A DNA stretch of 30,974 nucleotides from an uncultured Eggerthellaceae bacterium (GCA_934630905.1 CAKTXN010000011.1:1-30974); one strand, 5' to 3'; shown: positions 8,106 to 16,388, numbered from the stretch's first letter. The notes: generated by a model not told the origin, from the sequence alone. A program made the numbers and translations.

Positions 8106-8898
8106 TGAGTGGTCCGTAGAGCTCGGGGCGGCGATGCTGTAGGCACGACATGGCATCGCGCGCGCTTTTCACCTGGGAAAGATCGATTTCCGCAATGAGC
8201 AGCTGCTCTTCTTCGTTGGCACGCGCCACCACTTCCCCTAAAGGGTCAACTATCTGCGAGCGGCCAATGCAGGAACGATCGGGGCGGCAGCAGCCTGCCA
8301 CGAACAGCTCGTTTTCAAGGGCGCGCGCGGCAAGAAGCGTTTCCCAGTGGCGTATTTTATGCGGTCCAGCCACCCAGGCAGCGGGGAATACTATTACGTT
8401 GCATCCGGCAAGTGCAGCGGCGCGAACGACTTCCGGAAAGCGCAAGTCGTAGCAAATCCCCAGACCCAGCGTGCAAAACGGCGTTTCAAAGGGCTCGAAG
8501 AGCGCTGATCCTTCGCCCATTTTCTCGTGCTCGTCAATGCCATGAGCGGCATAGAGGTGCGTTTTGCGATAGCTCCCGCGCACGTTTCCGCTGCTGTCCG
8601 CTACCACGGCGGTATTGAACGGCTGTCCGCCAGCGGGGCTTTTCTCGTTCATAGTGAAAACAATCCACAGACCCGTCTCGCGCGCGATGGCGCACATCTG
8701 CTGCACGAAGTCGCCCGTAAGGGGCTGCGCCGATGCCGCGAACTCTTCGGGCGTTTTCTCGAACGGCGTCATCAGGCATTCCGGAAACACCAGGAGCTGC
8801 GCCCCGGCATTCGCTGCTTTTTGTGCCCAGGCGCGTGCGGCGACAATAACGTTACCGTCCGCGGGATGTGCCATTTGGGCAAGGGCTAGCTTGAACAT
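8086..8898 (-). CDS. Nitrilase-family carbon-nitrogen hydrolase (omega-amidase-like)
   Basis: Cytoplasmic amidase that hydrolyses a C-N bond in a small amide. The catalytic Glu-Lys-Cys set is complete: E40 (VFPECL), K112 (YRKTHLY) and C149 (GLGICYDLRFPE). The RFPE motif after the Cys is typical of the Nit2/omega-amidase/NIT branch. It has 270 residues. The start at 8898 is supported by AAAGGA 7 bases upstream; a long upstream extension of the frame is low-complexity and unlikely. The C-terminus (TQQVKK) is encoded inside a dispersed repeat. The substrate, perhaps a 2-oxo-acid amide, is an inference from the family. Confidence 0.9.
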   Translation of the reverse strand: MFKLALAQMAHPADGNVIVAARAWAQKAANAGAQLLVFPECLMTPFEKTPEEFAASAQPLTGDFVQQMCAIARETGLWIVFTMNEKSPAGGQPFNTAVVADSSGNVRGSYRKTHLYAAHGIDEHEKMGEGSALFEPFETPFCTLGLGICYDLRFPEVVRAAALAGCNVIVFPAAWVAGPHKIRHWETLLAARALENELFVAGCCRPDRSCIGRSQIVDPLGEVVARANEEEQLLIAEIDLSQVKSARDAMSCLQHRRPELYGPLTQQVKK

Positions 8899-9101
8899 GA
8901 ATAATCCTTTTTCGTTGTATTCGCAGATAGGGGGCTTATGTGTGCGATGCGTTTGGGAAGGACGGCGTGCCGTATTGGCTTTCGCGCCTTTCGCGGGTGA
9001 GCGTTTGATGCGCGCAATATTTCCCGGGAGGGCGGCATGCCAGAGAGGACGGCGTGCTGAGTCCGGCCTTTCCGCGCCCTTCTCCGGTCGCGTCCAATGC
9101 G

Positions 9102-9245
9102 CTACGAACGCGCGTTTTTCAGCAGCTTGCCCGCTGCAATCAAGCAGCCAACGCCCACGGCAACGCCGGTGACAATGGTCGCGGTGCCAAAAACGATGCA
9201 CCATGCTCCTGCGCGCTTCATTGTTTTTTGCTGCTTGATGTTCAT
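9102..9245 (-). CDS. Small single-pass membrane protein, 47 residues
   Basis: A short frame not previously listed, starting ATG at 9245 and ending TAG at 9102. A strong ribosome binding site (AAGGAGG on the minus strand) lies 5 bases upstream. The product has a basic N-terminus (MNIKQQKTMKR), one hydrophobic helix of about 26 residues (from AGAWCIVFG to GCLIAAG), and a basic tail (KLLKNARS), as expected for a small inner-membrane protein. I do not recognise a family. It lies between trmB and the amidase gene on the same strand and could be co-transcribed with them. Confidence 0.65.
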   Translation of the reverse strand: MNIKQQKTMKRAGAWCIVFGTATIVTGVAVGVGCLIAAGKLLKNARS

Positions 9246-9359
9246 TGCGGCCTCCTTGGTTGGATGTATCTTTCTTGTGCTTTGCCTGTCATGCTTCGCT
9301 TTTCACTTTGTTTCGTGCGTTGCTCTGGTTTCTTTTTGCGATTTTGCCCCGCGCGGCGC

Positions 9360-10238
9360 TCAGTCGGTTTCTCCTTGCGGCTGCGTTTCCCGTTTCGCCC
9401 TATCCGCGTGCCTTCGCTTTTCCTGTTGCGCTTTCTCTCGCTCCGCCCGCGCTCGCGCGTTTGCGCGCCGGCTTCGGATGTTCGCGACGGTGTCTTCCAT
9501 GCCATAGGGAATCTCGTGGAAGTTCTCGATGTCCTGGGGAAGGTACTCGGCCAGGCCCAGCTTGTCGGTCTGCGCGCATGTGGCGGGCTCAGGACCCGGC
9601 ACGGCGCGCAACCAGCGCACGCGGGCTCCGCGCTCGGTTGTGCGCGTGTCGTACTCGCTTGCCAGCGTGGCATCAAGCAACGCGGCATCGCGATGCAAAT
9701 TATCAGATTGCGCTAAGATTTCATACCCTGCAATATCGAGTTCTACCAGGGAAAACTCCCAATAGAGAACGTTATCGGTGCGCATTTCAATCGCGCCGCC
9801 GCGGCGCAGCAAGCGCCGGTATCGCGTAAGATGCGCAAGGTGCGTCAGGCGCTTTTCGGCATGCTTCTTCTTAGGGAACGGCGAATTGAAGTTCAGGTAA
9901 ATCAAATCAAGCTCGCCTTCGCCAAAGATGTTTTCCAAATCAGCCGCATCGGCGCAAATCAAGCGCACGTTGCGAAGCTCCTGCTCAACGACTTTTTGCG
10001 CCGCGCGCGCGATGCATACGTCGCTGTGGTCGATTCCTACGAACAGCACATCCGGGTGTTTTTGCGCAATCTCCGCAAGGAAAATGCCCTTACCGCAGCC
10101 CAGGTCCAGGTAAAGAGCGCGGGCGTCGGGCATGAACGTGCGTATCCAGCTGCCTTTTATGGTAGCGGGGCTATCGACGATGGGCTCGTGGTAGCGCTCG
10201 AGCGTTACGTGCAGGTTTGTCGGTTTTCGTTGGCGCAT
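9360..10238 (-). CDS. trmB: TrmB-like tRNA (guanine-N7)-methyltransferase
   Basis: SAM-dependent enzyme of the TrmB family, which methylates guanosine 46 of tRNA. The SAM motif is LDLGCGKGIFLAEIA (44-58), followed by GIDHS (68-72) and LICADAADL. The usual catalytic motif PDPWxKxRH is here NSPFPKKKH: the Asp is Ser119 and the Trp is Phe121, while His126 remains. The C-terminus carries an Arg/Lys/Glu-rich tail of about 60 residues not found in short TrmB proteins. The start at 10238 has GAAGGAA upstream; an earlier in-frame ATG adds 32 Arg-rich residues and is less likely. Family assignment is sound, but normal activity is uncertain because of the Asp loss. Confidence 0.82.
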   Translation of the reverse strand: MRQRKPTNLHVTLERYHEPIVDSPATIKGSWIRTFMPDARALYLDLGCGKGIFLAEIAQKHPDVLFVGIDHSDVCIARAAQKVVEQELRNVRLICADAADLENIFGEGELDLIYLNFNSPFPKKKHAEKRLTHLAHLTRYRRLLRRGGAIEMRTDNVLYWEFSLVELDIAGYEILAQSDNLHRDAALLDATLASEYDTRTTERGARVRWLRAVPGPEPATCAQTDKLGLAEYLPQDIENFHEIPYGMEDTVANIRSRRANARARAEREKAQQEKRRHADRAKRETQPQGETD

Positions 10239-10482
10239 GGTTTCCTTCGGTTGTGTTCGTTGCGTTCGTGTTCGGCGGCGTTTGCCATGCCGCGCGGTTC
10301 CGCTTCTGCGGTTGTCGCGTCTGCGCGCCATCACCGCTTTATTTGCGTTCGTGTTCGGCGGTGCTCGTGCGCACTTGTTTTCTTCTTCGCTTATTATGCC
10401 AAAATGACGTGCTTTTTGCCGCCGCCGTGGTGAAACTGCGATAATCTACGCGTACAAAACCGCGAAATAGAATCGAGGAACC
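10239..10482. other. Divergent intergenic region with a 19-bp direct repeat
   Basis: Holds the start regions of trmB (minus) and the CobW gene (plus). TTGCGTTCGTGTTCGGCGG occurs at 10260-10278 and again at 10343-10361, an exact direct repeat 83 bases apart. No further gene is seen. Confidence 0.6.
10416..10445 (+). promoter_or_regulatory. Candidate sigma70 promoter of the CobW gene
   Basis: TTGCCG (10416-10421) and GATAAT (10440-10445) are 18 bases apart, with the ATG 37 bases after the -10 box. I see no clear Zur-type palindrome. Confidence 0.4.
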
Positions 10483-12018
10483 ATGGAAAAACCGAAAGAA
10501 GAAGGCACCGAGCAGGCTGCGACCGCCGATTGGGGCACCGCTGCCGAGCAGCCGCCTGTTCGCATCGCGATGATCACGGGTTATCTGGGCGCAGGCAAAA
10601 CCACGCTGCTGAACCACGTGCTCACGAATACGGAAGGCGTACGCGCCGCTGTTATCGTGAACGACATCGGTGAGGTGAACATTGACGCCGAGCTCATTGC
10701 GCAAACGGGCGCGGTGACCGAGATGGCCGACAGCCTGATTCCCATGACGAACGGCTGCATTTGCTGCTCGCTTTCCGAGGACCTGGCTGATCAGCTGGCC
10801 CAACTGGCCGAGTCGGGCAACTTCGACTACATCATCATCGAGGCGTCCGGCATTTGCGAGCCTATGCCCATTGCGTACACCATTTCGGACTTTTGCGATT
10901 GGTCGCAAGGCAAACTCCCTGAAGAAATGCCTTATGACGAGCTTGCGGATAGCGAAGACGCCGAAGATACCGAAGAGGCTGAAAGCGGCAGCGAGCCTTC
11001 TGATTACGCGGAAGACGAAGACGCCGACTACGAAGACGACGCTGAATATACGGAGATCAAGATTTCCGAAGCGCCGCTCATGCTTGACAACGTGGTTGCT
11101 GTGGTGGACTGCGCGCGTATGTTTGACGAGTTCAACGGCGGCCAGGATTTGGTGAGTGCAAATGAGGAAGATGACATTGCGAACTTGCTTATCAACCAAA
11201 TCGAGTTTTGCTCCACGCTCATTCTGAACAAAGTGGACCAAGTGACCCCCGAGCAACTGGCCGAGCTGAAAGTGCTCATTCGCAGTTTACAGAAGGACGC
11301 AACCATCATCGAGGCTGTTCAGGGTGATGTTCCGCTGAACGAGATCCTGTATACCGATCGTTTTACGTTCGATAGCGTCTTTGATTCCGCGGGTTGGGTT
11401 GATGCGCTGGAAAACGGCGTGGAGGAAACGCACGAAGCCGACGGCCACGGTCACCATCACCATGAGCATCACCATGATGGCGATGACCACGAGTGCACAT
11501 GTGACCATGATCGCGACAACGGTGAACATGCAGGTCACGACCACGATGAATGCGACGATCCCGATTGCGCGTGCCATCACCATCACCATCATCACGAGGA
11601 CGGTTCTTGCTGTTGCGGTCACGACCATGCCGACGGTCACAATCATGTGGCGGAATACGGCATTACGACGTTCGTGTATGAGCGCCGTCGTCCTTTTGCC
11701 ATGGAGTCTTTGCGCGCGCTTGTGCGCGAATGGCCGGCAAGCATCATTCGTTGCAAAGGCATGGCCTGGGTTGATGACGATGAAGACACGTGCTTCCTGT
11801 TCGAGCAAGCGGGCAAGCGGTTCTATATGTCGCCGAACAGTCCCTGGATCGCATCAGCCACGCCTGAAGAGCGCGAGGCGATTTTGAACGCGAATCCTAA
11901 CGCCCTTGATGATTGGGATGATACGGTGGGCGACCGCCGCAATAAGCTGGTCGTTATCGGCAAGGACATGAATCGCGCTGAAATCGAGGCGCGCCTCGAT
12001 GAATGCTTGGTGCCGTAA
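10483..12018 (+). CDS. CobW/G3E-family metallochaperone GTPase with acidic and His-rich inserts
   Basis: GTPase that delivers a metal, most likely Zn2+, to client proteins. The P-loop GYLGAGKTT lies at 33-41, the metal-binding CxCC motif at 92-95 (GCICCSL), and the NKVD guanine-specificity motif near residue 248. A CobW C-terminal domain is present (about 392-480). Two inserts stand out: a Glu/Asp-rich stretch at about 145-188 and a His/Asp/Cys-rich stretch at about 320-385 with runs of histidine, likely a metal-storage or transfer loop. At 511 residues it is longer than the usual 320-400. It is a single gene with its own promoter-like sequence and a terminator 116 bases downstream. Zn is preferred, but Co, Ni or Fe cannot be excluded; the hydrogenase operon 4.4 kb away makes Ni worth considering. 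Confidence 0.9.
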   Translation: MEKPKEEGTEQAATADWGTAAEQPPVRIAMITGYLGAGKTTLLNHVLTNTEGVRAAVIVNDIGEVNIDAELIAQTGAVTEMADSLIPMTNGCICCSLSEDLADQLAQLAESGNFDYIIIEASGICEPMPIAYTISDFCDWSQGKLPEEMPYDELADSEDAEDTEEAESGSEPSDYAEDEDADYEDDAEYTEIKISEAPLMLDNVVAVVDCARMFDEFNGGQDLVSANEEDDIANLLINQIEFCSTLILNKVDQVTPEQLAELKVLIRSLQKDATIIEAVQGDVPLNEILYTDRFTFDSVFDSAGWVDALENGVEETHEADGHGHHHHEHHHDGDDHECTCDHDRDNGEHAGHDHDECDDPDCACHHHHHHHEDGSCCCGHDHADGHNHVAEYGITTFVYERRRPFAMESLRALVREWPASIIRCKGMAWVDDDEDTCFLFEQAGKRFYMSPNSPWIASATPEEREAILNANPNALDDWDDTVGDRRNKLVVIGKDMNRAEIEARLDECLVP

Positions 12019-12133
12019 CGATTTCTCGCTTTTCGCGGTCGGGATTGCGCTTGCGCGCCCTGGATTTGAAGGGGGTTGTTGTCAAAGCGTCCGGTATTTC
12101 AGGCAAATCGACGATATTCGGTGGTCAGGAATG

Positions 12134-12172
12134 AAAATCGGGGAGGCTTGTTCGGTCCTCCCCGATTTATCA
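12134..12172 (+). terminator. Intrinsic terminator after the CobW gene
   Basis: Stem AAATCGGGGAGG / CCTCCCCGATTT with a 10-base loop, followed by an AT-rich stretch (ATCATTT). It may work in both directions. The 200 bases from here to the deformylase-like gene hold nothing else that I recognise. Confidence 0.85.
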
Positions 12173-12374
12173 TTTCTATTATCCCAGGTCACAACGATAC
12201 GTCGCATGCTGCCTTTTGAAAAACCGGTGTAAATGAGGTTTTGAAGCCAAGCTCAACCACCGATTATCGTGCATTTGCCCGAATTCGCACCCTTTTTTCC
12301 AACAAGCACCCTGGTTTCCTGGTGCGCATCGGCTTTTCTTGCAAGCAGGGCGACCCAGATTGGGAATTTCGCGC

Positions 12375-12800
12375 TTAAATCAGCTTGCCGTTGCAGTGGT
12401 CAATCATGTGCTGGATGATCTCGGCCGTCCAGCCTTCGTAGTTGCGCTTCTTTGCGACCAACGCGCCATCGATAAGCTGCTCGAACTCCACGCGAACCCA
12501 ATCGAAGCGGCGCACCATCTGCGGGCCGGCCTCAGGCAGCGACAGACATTCTTCGGGCATCTTCGACGGACGAAGTGCCTGGTTAAACGAGGGGTTGAAC
12601 ATAACATGGATGTTGTCCTGGTCGTCCCTGAACGCAATGATGCGCTTCGTTACGCCAATTTGGTTGGCTGCCAGGCACGCGGCATCTTCCATGGATTGCA
12701 GCGTATCTACCAGGTCTTCCGCTACGGAAGCGTCTTCGGCCGTAGCTTTGTCGCACTTAACGGACAGAATGTCGGTATCGGTTACCAGTTCTTTAATCAC
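12375..12800 (-). CDS. Peptide deformylase-like protein lacking the catalytic Glu
   Basis: Member of the peptide deformylase family, which removes the formyl group from nascent proteins. The three motifs are recognisable: CLAANQIG (42-49, normally GxGxAAxQ, with Q47 kept), EECLSLP (84-90, metal ligand C85) and HMIDH (131-135, normally HExxH). The metal ligands C85, H131 and H135 are present, but the catalytic Glu is Met132. At 141 residues it is short, as in clostridial PDF-like proteins. The start is a GTG at 12800 with AAGGAG 7 bases upstream; the longer in-frame extension lacks support. It could bind metal yet be inactive or have altered chemistry, and a second, canonical def gene is expected elsewhere. 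Confidence 0.85.
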   Translation of the reverse strand: MIKELVTDTDILSVKCDKATAEDASVAEDLVDTLQSMEDAACLAANQIGVTKRIIAFRDDQDNIHVMFNPSFNQALRPSKMPEECLSLPEAGPQMVRRFDWVRVEFEQLIDGALVAKKRNYEGWTAEIIQHMIDHCNGKLI

Positions 12801-13081
12801 CGGATTCTCCTTTCGAATCTTTGCGCGGATTAGTATACATGAGCGCGGCGGCGCCTGCAGCAAACGCTGCGCCAGAAGTAACAAAAGCAGCGAAAAAGGT
12901 GCGCGGCAAATTCCGCCACGCCACTCCAAAACAACTATTTTAACCGCATCATGTTAGCCGCATGTTAAAAAACCCGACAACAACGCGCTCAATCGCAGAC
13001 ATTGGAGTACAATTGCCCCACGCGCATATCCGCGCTACCCCCTTATGCGGTTTCCCGCAAAAAGCACAAGAAAGGATTCAC

Positions 13082-14395
13082 ATGGGCAAGCAAGATGCAA
13101 TTTTGCGCATGCCTCATGAAGAGCTGGAAGCAATCCAGCTTGAGGGATTGAAGAAGACGGTCGTCAATGTTTACGAGCATGTTCCTTTTTATAAGGAATC
13201 GTTTGACAAGGCGGGTTTCGATCCGTATTCCGTTGAAACGTTAGCCGATTTGCAGAAGGCCCCCTTCGTTCAGAAGCAGGACCTGCGCGATGCGTATCCG
13301 TACGGCATGTTGGCGGTGCCGCTTTCGGACGTGAAGGAAATCCACATGTCCTCGGGCACCACGGGCATTGCTACGGTGGGCGCTTACACTGATTACGACT
13401 TGAAGTTCTGGGGCGAATGCTTCGCGCGCGGCGTTGAGCTGGGCGAAGGCGACGAGAACGACATCATGCAGGTGTGCTACGGCTACGGTCTGTTCACGGG
13501 TGGCTTGGGTGCTCATTACGGCGGCGTTGCCGCAGGTTGTACCACTATTCCTGCATCTGCAGGCAATACCGAGCGCCAGATTCGCATTCTGCGCACCATG
13601 GGAACCACCATCCTGTGCTGCACGCCTTCGTATGCCATGCACATTGCCGATACCGCGCTTGCCATGGGTATTGATCCCAAGAAGGAATTCTCTTTGAAGT
13701 TCGGCATCCACGGCGCCGAACCCATGTCCGACAATTTCCGCGAGGAACTGGAAAACAAGCTGGGTTACAAGGTGCTTGACGTTTACGGCCTGACCGAGAC
13801 CATGGGCCCCGGCGTGGCTATTGAATGCCTGCAGCAAACAGGCTTGCACTTGGCGGAAGACCACTTCATCGCCGAGATTATTGACCCTGCCACCGGTCAG
13901 GTTTTGCCTGATGGCGAATGGGGCGAGCTTGTGATTACCACCGTTGATCGCGCAGCATCCCCCGTGGTGCGCTATCGCACGCGTGACATCACGCGCATCA
14001 TTCCGGGCGAATGCGCTTGCGGCCGCACGCATCGTCGCATTGATCGCTTGCACGGACGCACCGACGACATGCTTATCATCCGCGGCGTGAACGTGTTCCC
14101 CAGCCAGATTGAGAACGTGATGAAGACGTTCCCCGAGGTTTCCTCGTGGTACCAAATCGAGCTTTCCAACCCGAACCACTTGGATGTTGTTACGCTGAAG
14201 GCCGAGCTCAACCCCGATTTCGACTTTGACCAGGTTGCCGCAATCGAGCGACTTCAAAAAGCTATTCAGGTAAAGTGCAAGGCAGAACTTTCTGTGGGCA
14301 TTAAGGTGAAGCTGGTGGAACCCATGACCATCGCTCGCTCTGAAGGCAAGGCAAAGCGCGTTATCGATCTAAGGACGGGGGTTTTCAATGATTAG
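13082..14395 (+). CDS. Phenylacetate-CoA ligase (PaaK family)
   Basis: AMP-forming ligase that activates an aryl-acetic acid to its CoA thioester. The ATP-binding motif SSGTTG is at 90-95, YGLTETMGPG lies near residue 236, and the hinge region GRTDDMLIIRGVNVFPSQIE is near 324-343, which is diagnostic of PaaK. The length is 437 residues. The start at 13082 has AAAGGA 6 bases upstream; a 40-codon extension in the same frame is unlikely. The gene overlaps the following ACT-domain gene by 8 bases. In anaerobes such ligases act on phenylacetate or indoleacetate derived from aromatic amino acids. The exact substrate is not visible. Confidence 0.93.
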   Translation: MGKQDAILRMPHEELEAIQLEGLKKTVVNVYEHVPFYKESFDKAGFDPYSVETLADLQKAPFVQKQDLRDAYPYGMLAVPLSDVKEIHMSSGTTGIATVGAYTDYDLKFWGECFARGVELGEGDENDIMQVCYGYGLFTGGLGAHYGGVAAGCTTIPASAGNTERQIRILRTMGTTILCCTPSYAMHIADTALAMGIDPKKEFSLKFGIHGAEPMSDNFREELENKLGYKVLDVYGLTETMGPGVAIECLQQTGLHLAEDHFIAEIIDPATGQVLPDGEWGELVITTVDRAASPVVRYRTRDITRIIPGECACGRTHRRIDRLHGRTDDMLIIRGVNVFPSQIENVMKTFPEVSSWYQIELSNPNHLDVVTLKAELNPDFDFDQVAAIERLQKAIQVKCKAELSVGIKVKLVEPMTIARSEGKAKRVIDLRTGVFND

Positions 14396-14810
14396 CCAAG
14401 TTACTGTTTTTCTGGAGAACGCCGAAGGTCGTTTGGCGGCATTGACCAAGGTCATGGCTGATGCTCAGGTGAACATGAAGGCCTTAAGCATTGCGGAAAC
14501 CGCTGAATACGGCGTGATCCGCATCATTTGCGCCGACCCCGATAAGGCAACCGAGGCGCTGAATGCAGCGGGGTATCGCGTTATGAAAACGCCTGTGTCG
14601 GCCATTTCCATTACCGATACGGCGGGCGGCTTGGCCACGCTTATGGCGATTTTCGACGACATGGATGTAAACGTCCAGTACGGTTATTGCTTTAGCGAGT
14701 CCAACCAGGCAATTGCCGTTATGAAGATTCCCGCGGCAGAAAGCGTTGCCATTGCAGAGAAGGTTGCGGCGGCAGGCTTCAAGGTGCTCAGCCAGACCGA
14801 TTTGGGGTAG
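14388..14810 (+). CDS. Tandem ACT-domain protein
   Basis: A protein of 140 residues made of two ACT domains (about 2-68 and 70-138), small ligand-binding modules that usually sense amino acids. The first begins QVTVFLENAEGRLAALTKVM, the typical beta-alpha opening. It starts inside the last codons of the PaaK gene, so the two are translationally coupled. Family knowledge: ACT proteins are often found next to paaK-type ligases in anaerobes. I infer that it senses an aromatic amino acid or its product and regulates the ligase or the pathway. Confidence 0.88.
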   Translation: MISQVTVFLENAEGRLAALTKVMADAQVNMKALSIAETAEYGVIRIICADPDKATEALNAAGYRVMKTPVSAISITDTAGGLATLMAIFDDMDVNVQYGYCFSESNQAIAVMKIPAAESVAIAEKVAAAGFKVLSQTDLG

Positions 14811-14956
14811 GGCACGCATTAAGGGAAAGCCGTCGTCTTCGCTGCTTGCGGTGTTGCGCTGCCGGTTGGCTCGTGTTCTTGCGCCGGCTGCCTGGCTCGA
14901 CTGCCTCGCTTGCGCAGTGATCCATAGATGCTTGTCTGTTGCATAATCCGCCACAA

Positions 14957-14996
14957 AAAGAGGGCTTGTCTCAATCGAGGCAAGCCCTTCTTGTTG
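14957..14996. terminator. Intrinsic terminator, probably bidirectional
   Basis: GGGCTTG (14963-14969) pairs with CAAGCCC (14981-14987), and the stem extends inward to a loop of AATC. It is flanked by AAAAAG upstream and TTCTTGTT downstream, so it can end both the paaK-ACT transcript and the opposing degV transcript. The remaining 140 bases up to the degV stop hold nothing else that I recognise. Confidence 0.8.
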
Positions 14997-15138
14997 GGAA
15001 AGCGAATGTTGGGGAAGGGGTGACGAGCGGCTTGGGAGCCGCGCATCGGGCGCAATGCGGCTTGCGGTCACACGACGGAGATTGCTGCAGGTGATTATGA
15101 AAACCGCAGGTCAGAAGAGAAGCTCGCTCTAAAAGCCC

Positions 15139-16008
15139 CTACGCCTGCGCCATAGCAACAATGCCGAATGCGCCCGGGCCGCTGTGGCTTCCAATCACGC
15201 CGCCGGTTTGAATCCAGCAGATGTCGTTGAAACCGGCTTCTTCGCAGCGCTTCGTTACTTTGTCCTGAATGTCCTGATCAAGCCCGGCACCCCAGATAAG
15301 ATTCAGGTGGTCGTGCTCTTTCGGCTCGTCGGACAAGAAGTGCTCTACTGCCTTCATCACGCATTTTTCCATGGAGCCGCGCTGCTTTTTCGTGGCAACC
15401 AGTTTGCCGTCAAGAATCTCGATGGTTGGCTTGATGTTCAGCAGCATGGCGCCCAAAAATGCCATGTTGCTCAGGCGACCGCCCGCATGCAAGAACTCAA
15501 GGCTGCCGGGAATGAAGTGCATGCGGCAGCGTGCGATGCGGTCTTCAATGTAGGCGGTAAGCTCGGGCAGCGTGATGGAAGGCTGCTGTGCAATGCGTTG
15601 CGCTACTTCCTTCACAATCAGGCAACCGCCTGCAGAAACCGCTTTCATGTCGAACGCGTGGAAGCGATCCTGGAATTCCTGGCTGCGCGTTTTCACGGCA
15701 ACAAGGGCGCTTTCGTATGAGCACGTGGTTGCCGCAGAATATGCCAGGTAAATGATTTCCGCGTTGGGATGCTCTTGCTCTATTTTGTCGAAGAACGGGT
15801 AAAAGTCCGCAGGCATGCAGCCGCTTGTTTTCGGCAGCTCGCGCGTTTTTTTATAGTGGTCGAACACGTCGGTTGCGGGGAAGGTGCCATCGTCCAAGCA
15901 TTTTCCGTTGAACGTTACGTGCATGGGCACCACCAAAATGCCATATTGTTGGGCAAGTTCGTTGGGAATGTCGTTTCCCGATTCAGTCATAAGAATATAG
16001 TTCGTCAT
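15139..16008 (-). CDS. DegV-family fatty-acid-binding protein
   Basis: Cytoplasmic lipid-binding protein of the DegV/FakB family, which binds a fatty acid; in FakB-type systems the bound acid is phosphorylated by FakA. The sequence shows the family layout: an N-terminal SGNDIP loop, then VVPMHVTF, the SGCMPADF segment (DegV 'TSQPS'-like position), and a C-terminal GAGLDQD / HSGPGAFGIVA motif. It has 289 residues, the usual size. The start at 16008 has TAGGAAA upstream. The TSQPS-type site reads TSGCM, a departure from typical FakB proteins. No fakA gene is in the window. Confidence 0.9.
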   Translation of the reverse strand: MTNYILMTESGNDIPNELAQQYGILVVPMHVTFNGKCLDDGTFPATDVFDHYKKTRELPKTSGCMPADFYPFFDKIEQEHPNAEIIYLAYSAATTCSYESALVAVKTRSQEFQDRFHAFDMKAVSAGGCLIVKEVAQRIAQQPSITLPELTAYIEDRIARCRMHFIPGSLEFLHAGGRLSNMAFLGAMLLNIKPTIEILDGKLVATKKQRGSMEKCVMKAVEHFLSDEPKEHDHLNLIWGAGLDQDIQDKVTKRCEEAGFNDICWIQTGGVIGSHSGPGAFGIVAMAQA

Positions 16009-16388
16009 TTTCCTACCGTTATTCTCTTAAGAGCCAAGGTTTCGATGTGCACTTTGTTGCTGCGCACGCATCGATAACCACGAAAACACAAATACACGAA
16101 CTGTATCACTATGAGTAGAAATTGAAAAGAAGAATTATTCGTCCCTTTTTTAGCCCGTTCCCCAGGTTTTTTGCTCGCGTTCGCTTGAACAATCCTGCTT
16201 ATTGCTAAACTTCCCAACAGTTTACCGAAGGGTGCGAATCGTAACGCTGTTTACGAACATTTACGCAAGCGTAACACAAAATGAATTCGCCTGACCCTAA
16301 GGTGTTAATAGTGGCAATTTCAAGTGGCAAAGCAAGTTGGAAAAGAGAGGGCTGCTTGAATGAGTTTTGAACCGAAGGAGGTTTGAAA
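16009..16388 (+). promoter_or_regulatory. Upstream region of the hydrogenase operon with four helically phased motifs
   Basis: Divergent gap between degV and the hydrogenase operon. Four consecutive 10-base units starting at 16241, 16251, 16261 and 16271 begin GTAAC, TTACG, TTACG and GTAAC, so a KTAMS motif recurs on one face of the helix. They are flanked by GCGAAT (16234-16239) and ATTCGC (16285-16290), an inverted pair. This is a plausible activator or repressor site about 120-150 bases upstream of the small-subunit gene. I see no convincing -35/-10 pair. Confidence 0.4.

Noticed and set aside
8899..9204. 102-codon N-terminal extension of the nitrilase-family gene
   Set aside because: It is low-complexity, overlaps the small membrane-protein gene, and family similarity begins exactly at the ATG at 8898.
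12300..12345. Possible terminator for the deformylase-like gene (GCACC / GGTGC)
   Set aside because: Only five base pairs, with no good T run on the minus strand.
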